This document shows, one piece after another, positions 35,985 to 44,759 of a stretch of DNA of 64,000 nucleotides. The position numbers were made by a program, and so were the translations under genes. The stretch covers positions 62,001 to 126,000 of the forward strand of contig CANKZQ010000003.1 in assembly GCA_947488345.1 (NCBI GenBank), written 5' to 3'. Below the pieces are notes generated by a model. It ran no database searches. It was not told the DNA's origin and was given only the letters and a program-made list of their open reading frames with translations. Numbering within the stretch: the stretch's first letter is position 1; the number at the start of each line of letters is the position of its first letter. This DNA is from an uncultured Flavobacteriaceae bacterium (GTDB taxonomy: Bacteria > Bacteroidota > Bacteroidia > Flavobacteriales > Flavobacteriaceae).

Positions 35985-37939
35985 GTCAAAAACAAATTGA
36001 CATATTAAAGCGTGCTCTGCAGAGAGAAAAAGCAGCACGAAATGCAGCCGAAACTATTCTTGAAGACAAGTCTAGAGCCTTATATGATACATCTAAAAGG
36101 TTAGAACAATTATTAGATGAGAAATCTTCTCAACTTCAAGGCATTTTCGAAAACATAGTCGATGCGTATGTAGTAATGGATTTGGCTGGAAACATTATTA
36201 AATTTAACGAAGCAGCAGTTACTTTATTTGGTTTTGATGTAGAAAAGGAATCTCTAAATGTCGTAGATCTTATATACAAAGAAGACTATCAATATGCGAT
36301 GAACTCTTTTAAAGAATTACAAAGGAAAGGGGTTTTTAAAAATTATGAAGCCAGAATAAATACCAAGTCTGGAAATTTAAAATGGGCACATATCAATGCT
36401 AGTATGGTTTATGATAAAAACAGAAAACCTATTTTGGCACAAGGAATTGTACGTGATATTTCGGCTCAAAAAGCATCTGCAGAACGTCTCATTAAATCTG
36501 AAAGTAGATTGGCATCTCTTATTACGAACCTAGATAGTGGTGTTTTGTTGGAAGATGAACATGGCAGAATAGTTCTTACGAATAAAAAGTTTTGCGATTT
36601 ATTTGATATTTCTATTGAACCCGAACTACTTAAAGGAGAGGATTGCTTGGATACGGTTGAAAAAAGTAAGGGCCTTTTTGAAAATAAAGATGTCTTCGTG
36701 AAAACGATTAATGAAATTCTAGAAAAAAAGGAGACTGTTTTAGAAGACGAATTAACCATGAAAAATGGAACAGTTTTGGAGCGTAATTTTACACCTATAA
36801 TAAAAGATAATGTGTATCGTGGTCATCTATGGACTTATAAAGATGTAACTCTGAATAGAACTTACAGGAAAAGTTTAGAAGCTCAAAGGCAAAAATATAG
36901 TAGTATCATAGCTAATATGAATTTAGGTTTGGTAGAAGTAAATACCGAAGATGAAATATTAATGATAAATCAAAGTTTTATTGAAATGTCTGGTTATTCT
37001 GAAGCCGAATTACTCGGTAAAAAAGGACATGAAATCTTTCTGAAAGGTGTACATAAAGACAAACTCAAAAATGAGAATTCGAAACGTAAAATGGGCGAAC
37101 CGAGTTCTTATGAAATTGAAATCAAAAATAAATCAGGAGAAACAAAACATTGGTTGGTTAGTGGCGCTCCTAATTATGATATAAATGGCGAAGTAATAGG
37201 TTCTATTGGTATTCACTTAGATATTACGAATAATAAAGCATTAGAACTTCAAAAAGAAGAATTATTGCTAAAACTGGAGAAAAGTAACGATGAACTTCAT
37301 GAGTATGCGCATATTGTTTCTCATGATCTAAAATCACCTTTAAGAAGTATTAATGCTCTGGTAAGTTGGCTAAAGGAAGATAATTTGGCAAAATTTGATG
37401 AAACTAGTCTTCAGAATTTTAACCATATCGAAACAACCTTAGATAAAATGGAGCATTTGATTTCGGATGTGCTGGCCTATTCAAGCTTAGGAGCAGAGAC
37501 TACAGATAACGTCGATGTTGATACAAATAAATTGGTGCAAGATCTATTGAAGATTCTATATATCCCCGATCACATTGAAGTGAAAATATTAAATACCCTT
37601 CCTATCATTAAAGGCGACCAAACCAAATTACAACAGGTCTTTCAAAACTTTATCAGCAATGCCGCTAAGTTCATTGATAAAGAAAAGGGTCTCATCGAGA
37701 TTGATGTTTACGAAAAAGACGAGTACTATGAGTTTTCAATTAAAGATAATGGTATCGGAATTGACGAGAAATTTCACGCAAAAATATTCAAGATTTTTCA
37801 TTCATTAAACAACAACAAAGATTCTACAGGAATTGGGCTATCCATTGTCAAAAAAATTGTTGATCTACATAGTGGTAAAATCTGGCTGACCAGTGAACCC
37901 AATATTGGTACTACCTTTTACTTTAGTTTAAAAAAATAG
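35981..37939 (+). CDS. Soluble multi-PAS histidine kinase, H-NOX partner
   Basis: The 652-residue protein has no membrane helix. An N-terminal coiled coil (about residues 1-55) is followed by three PAS-like domains at about 55-170, 175-290 and 300-420. A HisKA domain follows with phospho-accepting His448 (YAHIVSHDLKSPLRS), then a HATPase domain with N box FQNFISNAAKF, G1 DNGIGID and G2 STGIGLSIVKKIV. It is a non-hybrid kinase with no receiver. It overlaps the H-NOX gene by four bases, the standard sign of an H-NOX-regulated kinase. It would pass phosphate to the receiver at 35041, the LytTR regulator or the receiver-GT2 protein. Confidence 0.93.
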   Translation: MSQKQIDILKRALQREKAARNAAETILEDKSRALYDTSKRLEQLLDEKSSQLQGIFENIVDAYVVMDLAGNIIKFNEAAVTLFGFDVEKESLNVVDLIYKEDYQYAMNSFKELQRKGVFKNYEARINTKSGNLKWAHINASMVYDKNRKPILAQGIVRDISAQKASAERLIKSESRLASLITNLDSGVLLEDEHGRIVLTNKKFCDLFDISIEPELLKGEDCLDTVEKSKGLFENKDVFVKTINEILEKKETVLEDELTMKNGTVLERNFTPIIKDNVYRGHLWTYKDVTLNRTYRKSLEAQRQKYSSIIANMNLGLVEVNTEDEILMINQSFIEMSGYSEAELLGKKGHEIFLKGVHKDKLKNENSKRKMGEPSSYEIEIKNKSGETKHWLVSGAPNYDINGEVIGSIGIHLDITNNKALELQKEELLLKLEKSNDELHEYAHIVSHDLKSPLRSINALVSWLKEDNLAKFDETSLQNFNHIETTLDKMEHLISDVLAYSSLGAETTDNVDVDTNKLVQDLLKILYIPDHIEVKILNTLPIIKGDQTKLQQVFQNFISNAAKFIDKEKGLIEIDVYEKDEYYEFSIKDNGIGIDEKFHAKIFKIFHSLNNNKDSTGIGLSIVKKIVDLHSGKIWLTSEPNIGTTFYFSLKK

Positions 37940-37942
37940 TTA

Positions 37943-38260
37943 ATGGAGCATCCAAACATTTCATATTTACAGGAACTTTCAGGAGGAGACATCCCCTTTG
38001 AGAGAAAAATCATCGCTATTTTGAAAGAAGAATTTCCAGAAGAAAAGAAAGTTTATTATGAAAATTTTGAGGGGAAAAATTTCAAACTAGCAGCGAATAG
38101 TGTACATAAATTAAGACACAAAATTAATATGCTAGGGCTTGAGAAAGGTTATAAAACTGCCGAGGCATTTGAAAATAATCTGCGAAATGATGACATTACT
38201 CTTTCGGAAGAATTTGATGGTATCCTACAAAACTTGACCAATTATATTGAACGTTTATAG
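37943..38260 (+). CDS. Stand-alone histidine phosphotransfer (Hpt) protein
   Basis: The 105-residue helical protein carries the Hpt site VHKLRHKINMLGL with phospho-accepting His55 and a nearby Lys/Arg as in family members. It has no other domain. It lies three bases after the kinase and 9 bases before the LytTR regulator, so it can relay phosphate from the single receiver to the DNA-binding regulator. Confidence 0.88.
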   Translation: MEHPNISYLQELSGGDIPFERKIIAILKEEFPEEKKVYYENFEGKNFKLAANSVHKLRHKINMLGLEKGYKTAEAFENNLRNDDITLSEEFDGILQNLTNYIERL

Positions 38261-38269
38261 TGAATATTT

Positions 38270-38980
38270 ATGAATTGTATTATTATTGATGACGAAAAAA
38301 CAGCTAGAGCCATAATTAATAGGTTATGCAGCACTAAAGAAGGTTTAACCGTTCTTAATGAATTTCCAAATGCAATAGAGGCCATTAAATTTTTGAATCA
38401 ACACCAAGTTGATCTAATTTTTCTCGATATACATATGCCTAGCTTTAACGGTTTTGACTTTATTCAAACATTAAAGAATCCACCTAGAATCATATTAACA
38501 ACTTCAGATCCCAATTTCGCAATAGCAGCTTTTGAATATGAATGTATTGTAGATTATCTAATAAAACCAATTCTACCACCTCGTTTCGAGAAGGCCATAC
38601 GAAAAGCGACATCATCGGCAATCAAACAAAGCACTTCGGGCATTTCAGATAGTCAAAAATCAACTATTGAAGATGAACTCTATGTTAATATAGATAGACG
38701 TTTGATTAAAATTGACATGACTAGTATTTATTTGATCGAAGCGAAAGGTGATTATATCTTGATAAAGACAGATAACGATAACTATATTGTTCATTCGACA
38801 TTGAAGAAAGTTGAAGAAAAATTACCCCCTTCATTGTTTTTAAAGGTTCATAGATCGTATATCATTAATATTAAACAAATTATAGATATCGAAGATAATA
38901 GTGTACTCATTAAAAAAGATGTTATTCCAGTTAGTCGTTCGAATAAACCTGAATTGATGCGACGACTTAACTTATTATAA
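38270..38980 (+). CDS. LytTR-type response regulator, H-NOX operon
   Basis: A receiver (about residues 1-120) with Asp7-Asp8, phospho-acceptor Asp53 (IFLDIHMPSFN) and Lys in DYLIKPIL is followed by a LytTR DNA-binding domain (about 140-236; IEAKGDYILI, FLKVHRSYIINI, VIPVSRSNKPELMRRL). It is the probable transcription-factor output of the relay. All receiver residues are intact, in contrast to the second LytTR protein at 58329. Confidence 0.93.
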   Translation: MNCIIIDDEKTARAIINRLCSTKEGLTVLNEFPNAIEAIKFLNQHQVDLIFLDIHMPSFNGFDFIQTLKNPPRIILTTSDPNFAIAAFEYECIVDYLIKPILPPRFEKAIRKATSSAIKQSTSGISDSQKSTIEDELYVNIDRRLIKIDMTSIYLIEAKGDYILIKTDNDNYIVHSTLKKVEEKLPPSLFLKVHRSYIINIKQIIDIEDNSVLIKKDVIPVSRSNKPELMRRLNLL

Positions 38981-39126
38981 GAAATAACCAATAATTTCTT
39001 CGCTTTTTTCGTTTTAAATACTCACTCTTTCTTGCCCTCGAATTCAATTATCTTTTCGATTCTTTCATTTATCTATATAAAGCAGTTAATTAACGAAGAC
39101 CTTCCCATTCGATCTTATTTCGATCG

Positions 39127-39275
39127 TATCTTTGAGTATCAATATCAAACAATCGTAAAGATCAATTTTAATTGTATTCAAACTTTAAAAATAGATCAAA
39201 TTGAATAATATACTGGGGAGTATAAAGAGGTGCGAATACGTGTTAAATATGAGTTTAACCCGCACCTCTTTTTTA
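39127..39275 (+). ncRNA. Candidate structured small RNA or leader (about 135 nt)
   Basis: A perfect -7 element TATCTTTG at 39127-39134 is followed about 80 bases later by two adjacent hairpins. The first is TATACT-GGGG-AGTATA (39209-39224). The second has outer stem AAAGAGGTGCG/CGCACCTCTTT (39224-39234 with 39261-39271), inner stem GTTAAA/TTTAAC, and then T-rich sequence. The layout is that of a short transcript with an intrinsic terminator. It could be a small RNA, or an attenuated leader of the T9SS gene at 39542. No Rfam family is claimed. Confidence 0.4.
39224..39275 (+). terminator. Rho-independent terminator with nested stem
   Basis: An 11-bp outer stem (AAAGAGGTGCG with CGCACCTCTTT) encloses a 6-bp inner stem, followed by TTTT. 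It lies 244 bases after the LytTR gene. Confidence 0.75.
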
Positions 39276-39518
39276 ACAATCTACCCTGAAAAGTTAATTA
39301 AAGCTAACAATTTAGGATACTTTTTTTAAAGGTTTACCTCTAAGGGAGTGTTATGACAAAGGATAAGTAAGACCTTATGACATAACATTCCGTTTCATTT
39401 TTAATAGAGTTCCATTTGCAAAACAACTAACTTTTCTACTCATCGACTCCGAATTACCATTCATCTATAGAGGTGGCATCCTTATCTATTTTGATCTAAC
39501 TCACACTCAATAAGCCGA

Positions 39519-39526
39519 TAAATTTG
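39519..39526 (+). promoter_or_regulatory. Possible -7 element of the T9SS surface-protein gene
   Basis: TAAATTTG matches TAnnTTTG, 16 bases before the ATG at 39542. The TTG upstream (39491-39493) is 25 bases away, longer than usual. Confidence 0.3.
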
Positions 39527-39541
39527 TCAAAAAAAAGAGTT

Positions 39542-42145
39542 ATGAAAGAATATTTCACAAACATCTCAAAGAAAATTATCAAAACAGCGATAGTTTTATT
39601 CGGCCTAAGCACAGGAGCTCAGGAACTTCCTTTTAATTGCGATTATAACGCTTACTTATTTCAATATAATGATGTCTACGCAATAGATTTAGCATCTGGT
39701 AATTCTTATGTAGTTGCCACTGACGTTACTACTGGTAACATAAACGCTGCTGCCTATAATCCGGCAGACGGTTTTATTTGGGGTTCCCTTTCGAGTCCAG
39801 CAAAGACTATTGTACGAATTGGTAAAAACTTTGAAACAACTACCTTTTATATTGATGAACTTCCAACTAATAATAGATATGTTGGGGGTATAAATGCTCA
39901 TGGTATTTACTATCTCAAAGGAGGAGGAACTACTTATTATAAAATAGATTTAAATCCAGATTCAGCGAATTACGGAAACTACATATCTACAGAAACATTA
40001 TCTAAAAATATTAGTATTCATGATTGGGCATTTAATGCTGTTGATGGTAATTTATATACGGTCGAAAAAAATACGAATCTTTTATATCGAATTAATGCAG
40101 ATACGGGTATCGCAGAAAGTTTAGGTGAAGTACCAGTACTATCTGGTTTAAACTACACATACGGAGCAGTTTATTTTGACGTTACCGGAAGCTTTTACGT
40201 ATCCGCAAATCAAACTGGAACAGTATACAGAATAAATAATGTACAAGATATAAATGAATCAAACCCTATATCTGCCAATATCTTTGCCTTTGGACCATCG
40301 AGTTCAAGTAATGATGGTGCCAGGTGTCCTACTGCACCCGTTCCACAAGAAAACTGCAATAATGGTGTTGATGATGATGGTGATGGTCTTGTAGATTGTG
40401 ATGACCCGTCGTGTTCTGGAGTATCTTCGTGTCCAGTAATTGAAGCCCCTACTAGTGGTGGAAATAGTGGCGGTTTAGAAAGCAATAACAGGCTCTCAGA
40501 TCAAATAAACAAAAGAAATTTCAACCGTATCAAAACCAATTACAAATTTGACGAAAAAACAGCCAAGAAGCTAAGAAAAACAGATAGTTACGCGAAAAAA
40601 TCAACTAGTACGAATATTAAAATAAAGGATTTTATTCCTATTGGACTCCTTAATGAAGATTATATTGTTGAATCCTCTCCATTAGATTTATTAAACATTA
40701 CAAACGCAACAGATTTATACTCGGTTGACTATATGAATAACGGCAACATTGTTGCTTCGATTCTAGCATTAAAAACCGATAAAGGCGTATATGAGCATAC
40801 CAAATATATTTGTGATCGACTCTTGGGGGCCGAATTAATTTCTGTATCGACTATTGAGATAAACGGACAAAGTTTTATTAAGTCAATAATAAAAAATACG
40901 GATAATTCTATCGAATATGTCTTGAGCTTTTCTGCGAAAAAAATCAATTCAGAGAAAGAGTTTTCTATTGAAAGCCACTGGAATCTTGATAAATATAGTT
41001 CAAATCAGCAATTTTATAATTTCCAAATCTGGTCGAACTCAATAGATGATTTATTACTTTTAGGAAGTAACGTTCTTGAATTATTACAAGTTCAGAATCC
41101 AATTACTGAGTATAATTTATCTAAACCACCTACAGTTTTTGTAAAAAAAGGTAACTATGTAAAAGGTGGACTCGAACTAGAGGTTGTAAATACAAATGGC
41201 ACGAGAGAAATCGTTTTTGACGCCGGTATCAGAGATACCGAAACAAGCACAATTGAGTATGTTAGCGCTACTATAGATCTAGAAAAAAAATACATTAGTA
41301 CCTTGACATTAGAAACTGGTAACTTGTTCGATATTGGGTTTAGGATAGGTGATGGTATTTCAACTCCAGATGATTTGTTCATGTCTGACGGACCATGGGG
41401 AATAGATGATGCTGCCAAAAGTACAGTCGTGAAAAATTATAAAATTGGGAAAGATGTTAGCTCTAGAGATGCGTCAGATTTTCCAATAGAGAGAAATGTT
41501 TCGATCACTGCAGATACAAAAGAATACGTTTCGGTTTATCGTGCCTTAACACCAAGATTCAAAGCAGTTGACCTCTCTAATTATTCAAACTTAAAATTAA
41601 CGACAAAAGGAACGGGACAGTTGGAGATTAGAATCATTAAAAAAAGCATTTCAAGTTGGGAGGATCAGTTTAAGGCAACAATTTCTTTAGATACTAATTT
41701 TCAAAATCATGAGATAGCGCTAGAGAGTTTCACCTCTTCTGCGTTGAATGAGCTCCAATTAAATGATATAGTTTCAATTGTATTCACAATGAAATCAGCC
41801 GACGGAACTTTAGAGACTAAAAACTTATCCATCAAAGATTTAAGTTTTTCTGTAAACAAAACCCTTTCAACAGAAAGCGAAACTTTAGCGACGATAAATC
41901 CAACGTTATTCCCAAATCCAATGTCGAAGAGTGCTACCATTACTTTTACAGCAACTAAAAATCATATAGCGAACTTATTCATCTATAATGTGACTGGAAA
42001 ATTGGTGAAACAGTTAAATTTTGATGTTGTTACAGGTATAAACGAAGTAGTTATTGATCGTGACTTGTTGACATCGGGTCTATATTTCTGTAAAATAGGA
42101 AGTCCATTTCACAGCTATGACACCATGAAGTTACTCATAGAATAG
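39542..42145 (+). CDS. T9SS-sorted surface protein with DUF6923-like domain and DxDxDG motif
   Basis: The 867-residue product starts with a signal peptide (IVLFGLSTGAQ). The first 240 residues form a DUF6923-like beta-propeller-type domain (FNAVDGNLYTVEKNTNLLYRI). Next is a Cys-flanked calcium-loop motif NNGVDDDGDGLVDCDDPSC (about residues 280-300). The central part is unassigned, and a CIA30-like beta-sandwich (SNLKLTTKGTGQLEIRI) follows. The last 80 residues are a type A T9SS sorting domain (LFPNPMSKSATITF ... LTSGLYFCKI). The protein is thus exported and attached to the surface by the type IX system. I chose ATG 39542 over a TTG at 39524. Its function may be adhesive or enzymatic. Confidence 0.85.
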   Translation: MKEYFTNISKKIIKTAIVLFGLSTGAQELPFNCDYNAYLFQYNDVYAIDLASGNSYVVATDVTTGNINAAAYNPADGFIWGSLSSPAKTIVRIGKNFETTTFYIDELPTNNRYVGGINAHGIYYLKGGGTTYYKIDLNPDSANYGNYISTETLSKNISIHDWAFNAVDGNLYTVEKNTNLLYRINADTGIAESLGEVPVLSGLNYTYGAVYFDVTGSFYVSANQTGTVYRINNVQDINESNPISANIFAFGPSSSSNDGARCPTAPVPQENCNNGVDDDGDGLVDCDDPSCSGVSSCPVIEAPTSGGNSGGLESNNRLSDQINKRNFNRIKTNYKFDEKTAKKLRKTDSYAKKSTSTNIKIKDFIPIGLLNEDYIVESSPLDLLNITNATDLYSVDYMNNGNIVASILALKTDKGVYEHTKYICDRLLGAELISVSTIEINGQSFIKSIIKNTDNSIEYVLSFSAKKINSEKEFSIESHWNLDKYSSNQQFYNFQIWSNSIDDLLLLGSNVLELLQVQNPITEYNLSKPPTVFVKKGNYVKGGLELEVVNTNGTREIVFDAGIRDTETSTIEYVSATIDLEKKYISTLTLETGNLFDIGFRIGDGISTPDDLFMSDGPWGIDDAAKSTVVKNYKIGKDVSSRDASDFPIERNVSITADTKEYVSVYRALTPRFKAVDLSNYSNLKLTTKGTGQLEIRIIKKSISSWEDQFKATISLDTNFQNHEIALESFTSSALNELQLNDIVSIVFTMKSADGTLETKNLSIKDLSFSVNKTLSTESETLATINPTLFPNPMSKSATITFTATKNHIANLFIYNVTGKLVKQLNFDVVTGINEVVIDRDLLTSGLYFCKIGSPFHSYDTMKLLIE

Positions 42146-42550
42146 ACATACATATTCATGTCCTAGAAAAAAATTTCGCAGGCGCGCTTGTTGCAAAAAG
42201 AAAGATCAAGTGCAGAGTAATAGAAGAGGAGTATAGAGAATCTTAGCTAAGATTCTCTATACTCCTCTTCTATTGAACGCCCCCACAGTTGTACCAATTA
42301 GAACACGTCTACCTTATATTCAAATTGCCCTGTTAGTTAACTTCAAAATAGAAGGTACGCTCTAGTAAAGGCAATAGTGACTTCTTAAAGTATGTAGTAA
42401 CCTTTACTTAATTAGATATGAATCTGATATAGATAAAGATCTTCTATCTATAAATAATAGAAGTTAGCTTTTATCTTGCCTGTCAAACATAAAGTTGTGT
42501 TGAATCTTTTAAATAGGTTATTAAACTAAAAGCAAGGAAAGCTATTGCTC
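42146..42550. other. 405-base gap between convergent genes with palindromes
   Basis: No credible gene. It contains the 56-bp perfect palindrome at 42219-42274 and a near-palindrome, TATAGATAAAGAT...TATCTATA, at 42428-42452. A weak hairpin AGCAA...TTGCT ending in TTTT follows the 3' end of the minus-strand gene at 42551. Confidence 0.6.
42219..42274. repeat. 56-bp perfect palindrome without spacer
   Basis: AATAGAAGAGGAGTATAGAG continues to the centre at 42246/42247 and is mirrored exactly by CTCTATACTCCTCTTCTATT in the other arm. Arms are 28 bp each with no mismatch and no loop. It lies between two convergent genes but lacks a T-run on either side. Confidence 0.9.
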
Positions 42551-44611
42551 TTATTTCTTGAAGACATTGCGCTTTGTTGGGAGATACCATTTAAAACGAA
42601 TACCCAGCTCGGTATATTTAAATCCGGCCGCGGTAACTGAGGCTATATTACTATTTGTTCCATAGAAGTTTAGTAAACCTCCACCTTTAAATTTATATCC
42701 TAATTTTCCTTGGATTCTATAGGTACTTTGCCTTTCAGTATTATCTATAAACTGGTAACCTGTCGCTAAATTTAATCCATAAAACCAATTAGATTCTTTT
42801 ACAGCATTTTCATCTTTCAGTAGATCTACAAAAATTTCAACAGCATTAAACTTTTCAGGACTAAAATAGATAGTCGGTACCTGATTCTTAAAAGATATAT
42901 ATTGATAATTTACACCCGCTTTTAAAATTGGTTTACTTAAAATGTTATAATACAACGAAGTAAATAGCAAGTTACGGGTATTATCATCATTTTGAGAAGT
43001 AAAATAATACTGTGTGAACCACCCAAGGTTAAAATTAGAACTAACATTATAATTTGCATAAAAATTATCCTGTACTATTTCTCGCGCCAATAGATCGGCA
43101 TTAAAACTTTCTATTGTTCTCTTATAACCAATTTCTAAGTCTTGCAATTTAAAGGGCTTTATTTTAAAAGACAAATCAGATAAAAATCGACTAAAATCAT
43201 TTAGTTCAGAATTGGCATTGCTTAAACCCGCTTGACCTTTGAATGAAACTGCTGGTAGTAATTGATAAGAAAATCCAACATTAAAAGTATTGGCAGTAGC
43301 TTTGTTTTTAGAATTTGAATTTCTAGTTGTTCGATATATATAATTACCTAACAGCGTCAATTTTGTTGATATGGGGTATTCAATACCATTAGTCAATGAC
43401 CATGCTGAGTTATCGCCATTATCAAAGCTATAGGCAACTTTATGCTCTGCAAAAGGTGAAAAGTTCTTCTCAAGTTGTTTTATAAATTGTACAACATCTT
43501 TTTGATTGTCATGATACGTCAAGGTTTTCTCTGCTCCAGTGTAAGCTTCTTGATAAGCACCTGTAGCCTTTAAGGCATTGGCCTTACCTAAATTACCATC
43601 AAAAGATGATGGGTCATTCTTTAGAATACTTTCATAATCTTGGATACTTTTTTTGAAGTTACCTTTATAAATATTCAACGTAGCTCTTAATGCTAAAGCC
43701 CAATTTTCGTTTGGATGTTCACTATTAAGTTCATCAATTAACGTTTTCGCAGCGGCATACTTCTTATTCCAAATCAAGGCTTGAGCATAGCGCTCTTTCG
43801 TTTGATTGATTAAACTCTTATCAGCTATGTCATTGATTTGTTGATAGGCTTGTTTGCTCAGGTCTAAGGCCTCGTTCTCCTTACCTTGCATATGACTCAC
43901 CAAAGCCAACCCATTAAGTGATAAGACATTACCCTGATTCGAATCTGCCAGCAATTTGTAGGTTTTTTCAGCTTCTTCTAATTCATTCGAATTTATATAT
44001 ACATTCGACAAGCTCAGTAAACTTTCTTTATCATTTTTAAACTCTTTTAAATTATCATTTAAAATTTTTATCGCCTCCGAATAGTTTTGCTTCATCAAAT
44101 ACTTATTCGCATACCCTAAACGAATATATTTCTTAGATACCAAGGCGTTATTGTTTCCTGGAGAAACTTTTAAAGCTTTATCTACATATTCTAATGCTGT
44201 GTCATACTCTTTTAAATTAGATAAGGTATTTGCGTATCCTAGCAAAGCTGGAAAACTTTGAGAATTCTCAACAATTAAAGCTTTGTAAAAGGGTTTTGCT
44301 TTTGCATACTCTTTATTCCATAATAAAGATTCAGCATAGTTTAATTTTATTTCATAATCATTCGGATGTATATCTAGTAAGTTTGTAAAAATAGCTACAG
44401 CCTTTTTAGAATTTCCGTTAAGGCCTACTGCTCTACCATAACAAAGATTAGCAGTTTTGTTATTCGGATATTCGATGAGAATTTTAGAAAAATAAGACTC
44501 AGCCTCAGCATATGCTCCCGTTTCTAAATAGTTAAACCCTTTTTTCATGTCTTGAGCATTTAAACTAATAACATACAAGAGCGAAATCCATAAAATAAAT
44601 TGATTCTTCAT
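42551..44611 (-). CDS. TPR protein with YaiO-type outer-membrane barrel
   Basis: A signal peptide (ILWISLLYVISLNAQ) is followed by about ten tetratricopeptide repeats (about residues 20-380) with typical A-x-x-x-(Y/F)-x-x-(A/L)-L-x-x-x-P units. From about 390 to the end there is a YaiO-type beta-barrel with alternating aromatic strands (LLGNYIYRTTRN, GLNLATGYQF) ending FKWYLPTKRN. This TPR-plus-barrel layout recalls export proteins of exopolysaccharide systems such as BcsC and the AlgK/AlgE pair. It is divergent from the STAS and glycosyltransferase genes, which supports a role in polysaccharide export. Confidence 0.82.
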   Translation of the reverse strand: MKNQFILWISLLYVISLNAQDMKKGFNYLETGAYAEAESYFSKILIEYPNNKTANLCYGRAVGLNGNSKKAVAIFTNLLDIHPNDYEIKLNYAESLLWNKEYAKAKPFYKALIVENSQSFPALLGYANTLSNLKEYDTALEYVDKALKVSPGNNNALVSKKYIRLGYANKYLMKQNYSEAIKILNDNLKEFKNDKESLLSLSNVYINSNELEEAEKTYKLLADSNQGNVLSLNGLALVSHMQGKENEALDLSKQAYQQINDIADKSLINQTKERYAQALIWNKKYAAAKTLIDELNSEHPNENWALALRATLNIYKGNFKKSIQDYESILKNDPSSFDGNLGKANALKATGAYQEAYTGAEKTLTYHDNQKDVVQFIKQLEKNFSPFAEHKVAYSFDNGDNSAWSLTNGIEYPISTKLTLLGNYIYRTTRNSNSKNKATANTFNVGFSYQLLPAVSFKGQAGLSNANSELNDFSRFLSDLSFKIKPFKLQDLEIGYKRTIESFNADLLAREIVQDNFYANYNVSSNFNLGWFTQYYFTSQNDDNTRNLLFTSLYYNILSKPILKAGVNYQYISFKNQVPTIYFSPEKFNAVEIFVDLLKDENAVKESNWFYGLNLATGYQFIDNTERQSTYRIQGKLGYKFKGGGLLNFYGTNSNIASVTAAGFKYTELGIRFKWYLPTKRNVFKK

Positions 44612-44707
44612 AGCGACGAATTTGATTATGGCAAGTTAAGTATATAAATGGAATCATTCATCGACAGTAATGGTTGTTCTATCGAAAGAATGGCATCAAA
44701 TCATCAA

Positions 44708-44715
44708 TAACTTTG
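44708..44715 (+). promoter_or_regulatory. Predicted -7 element of the STAS gene
   Basis: TAACTTTG matches TAnnTTTG, 44 bases before the ATG at 44760. No TTG at the ideal distance. Confidence 0.4.
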
Positions 44716-44759
44716 CAATTTTGGAGTGAGAAAAAGAAAAAGAATTTAAAAAAAAAGTT

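Larger units (their letters stand above)
38981..39541. other. Gene-free 561-base gap with candidate structured RNA
   Basis: No open frame of note. It holds a -7-like element (39127-39134), a double hairpin ending in a T-run (39209-39275), a 6-bp inverted repeat GTTATG...CATAAC around 39350-39386, and a second -7-like element (39519-39526) just before the next gene. Confidence 0.6.
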
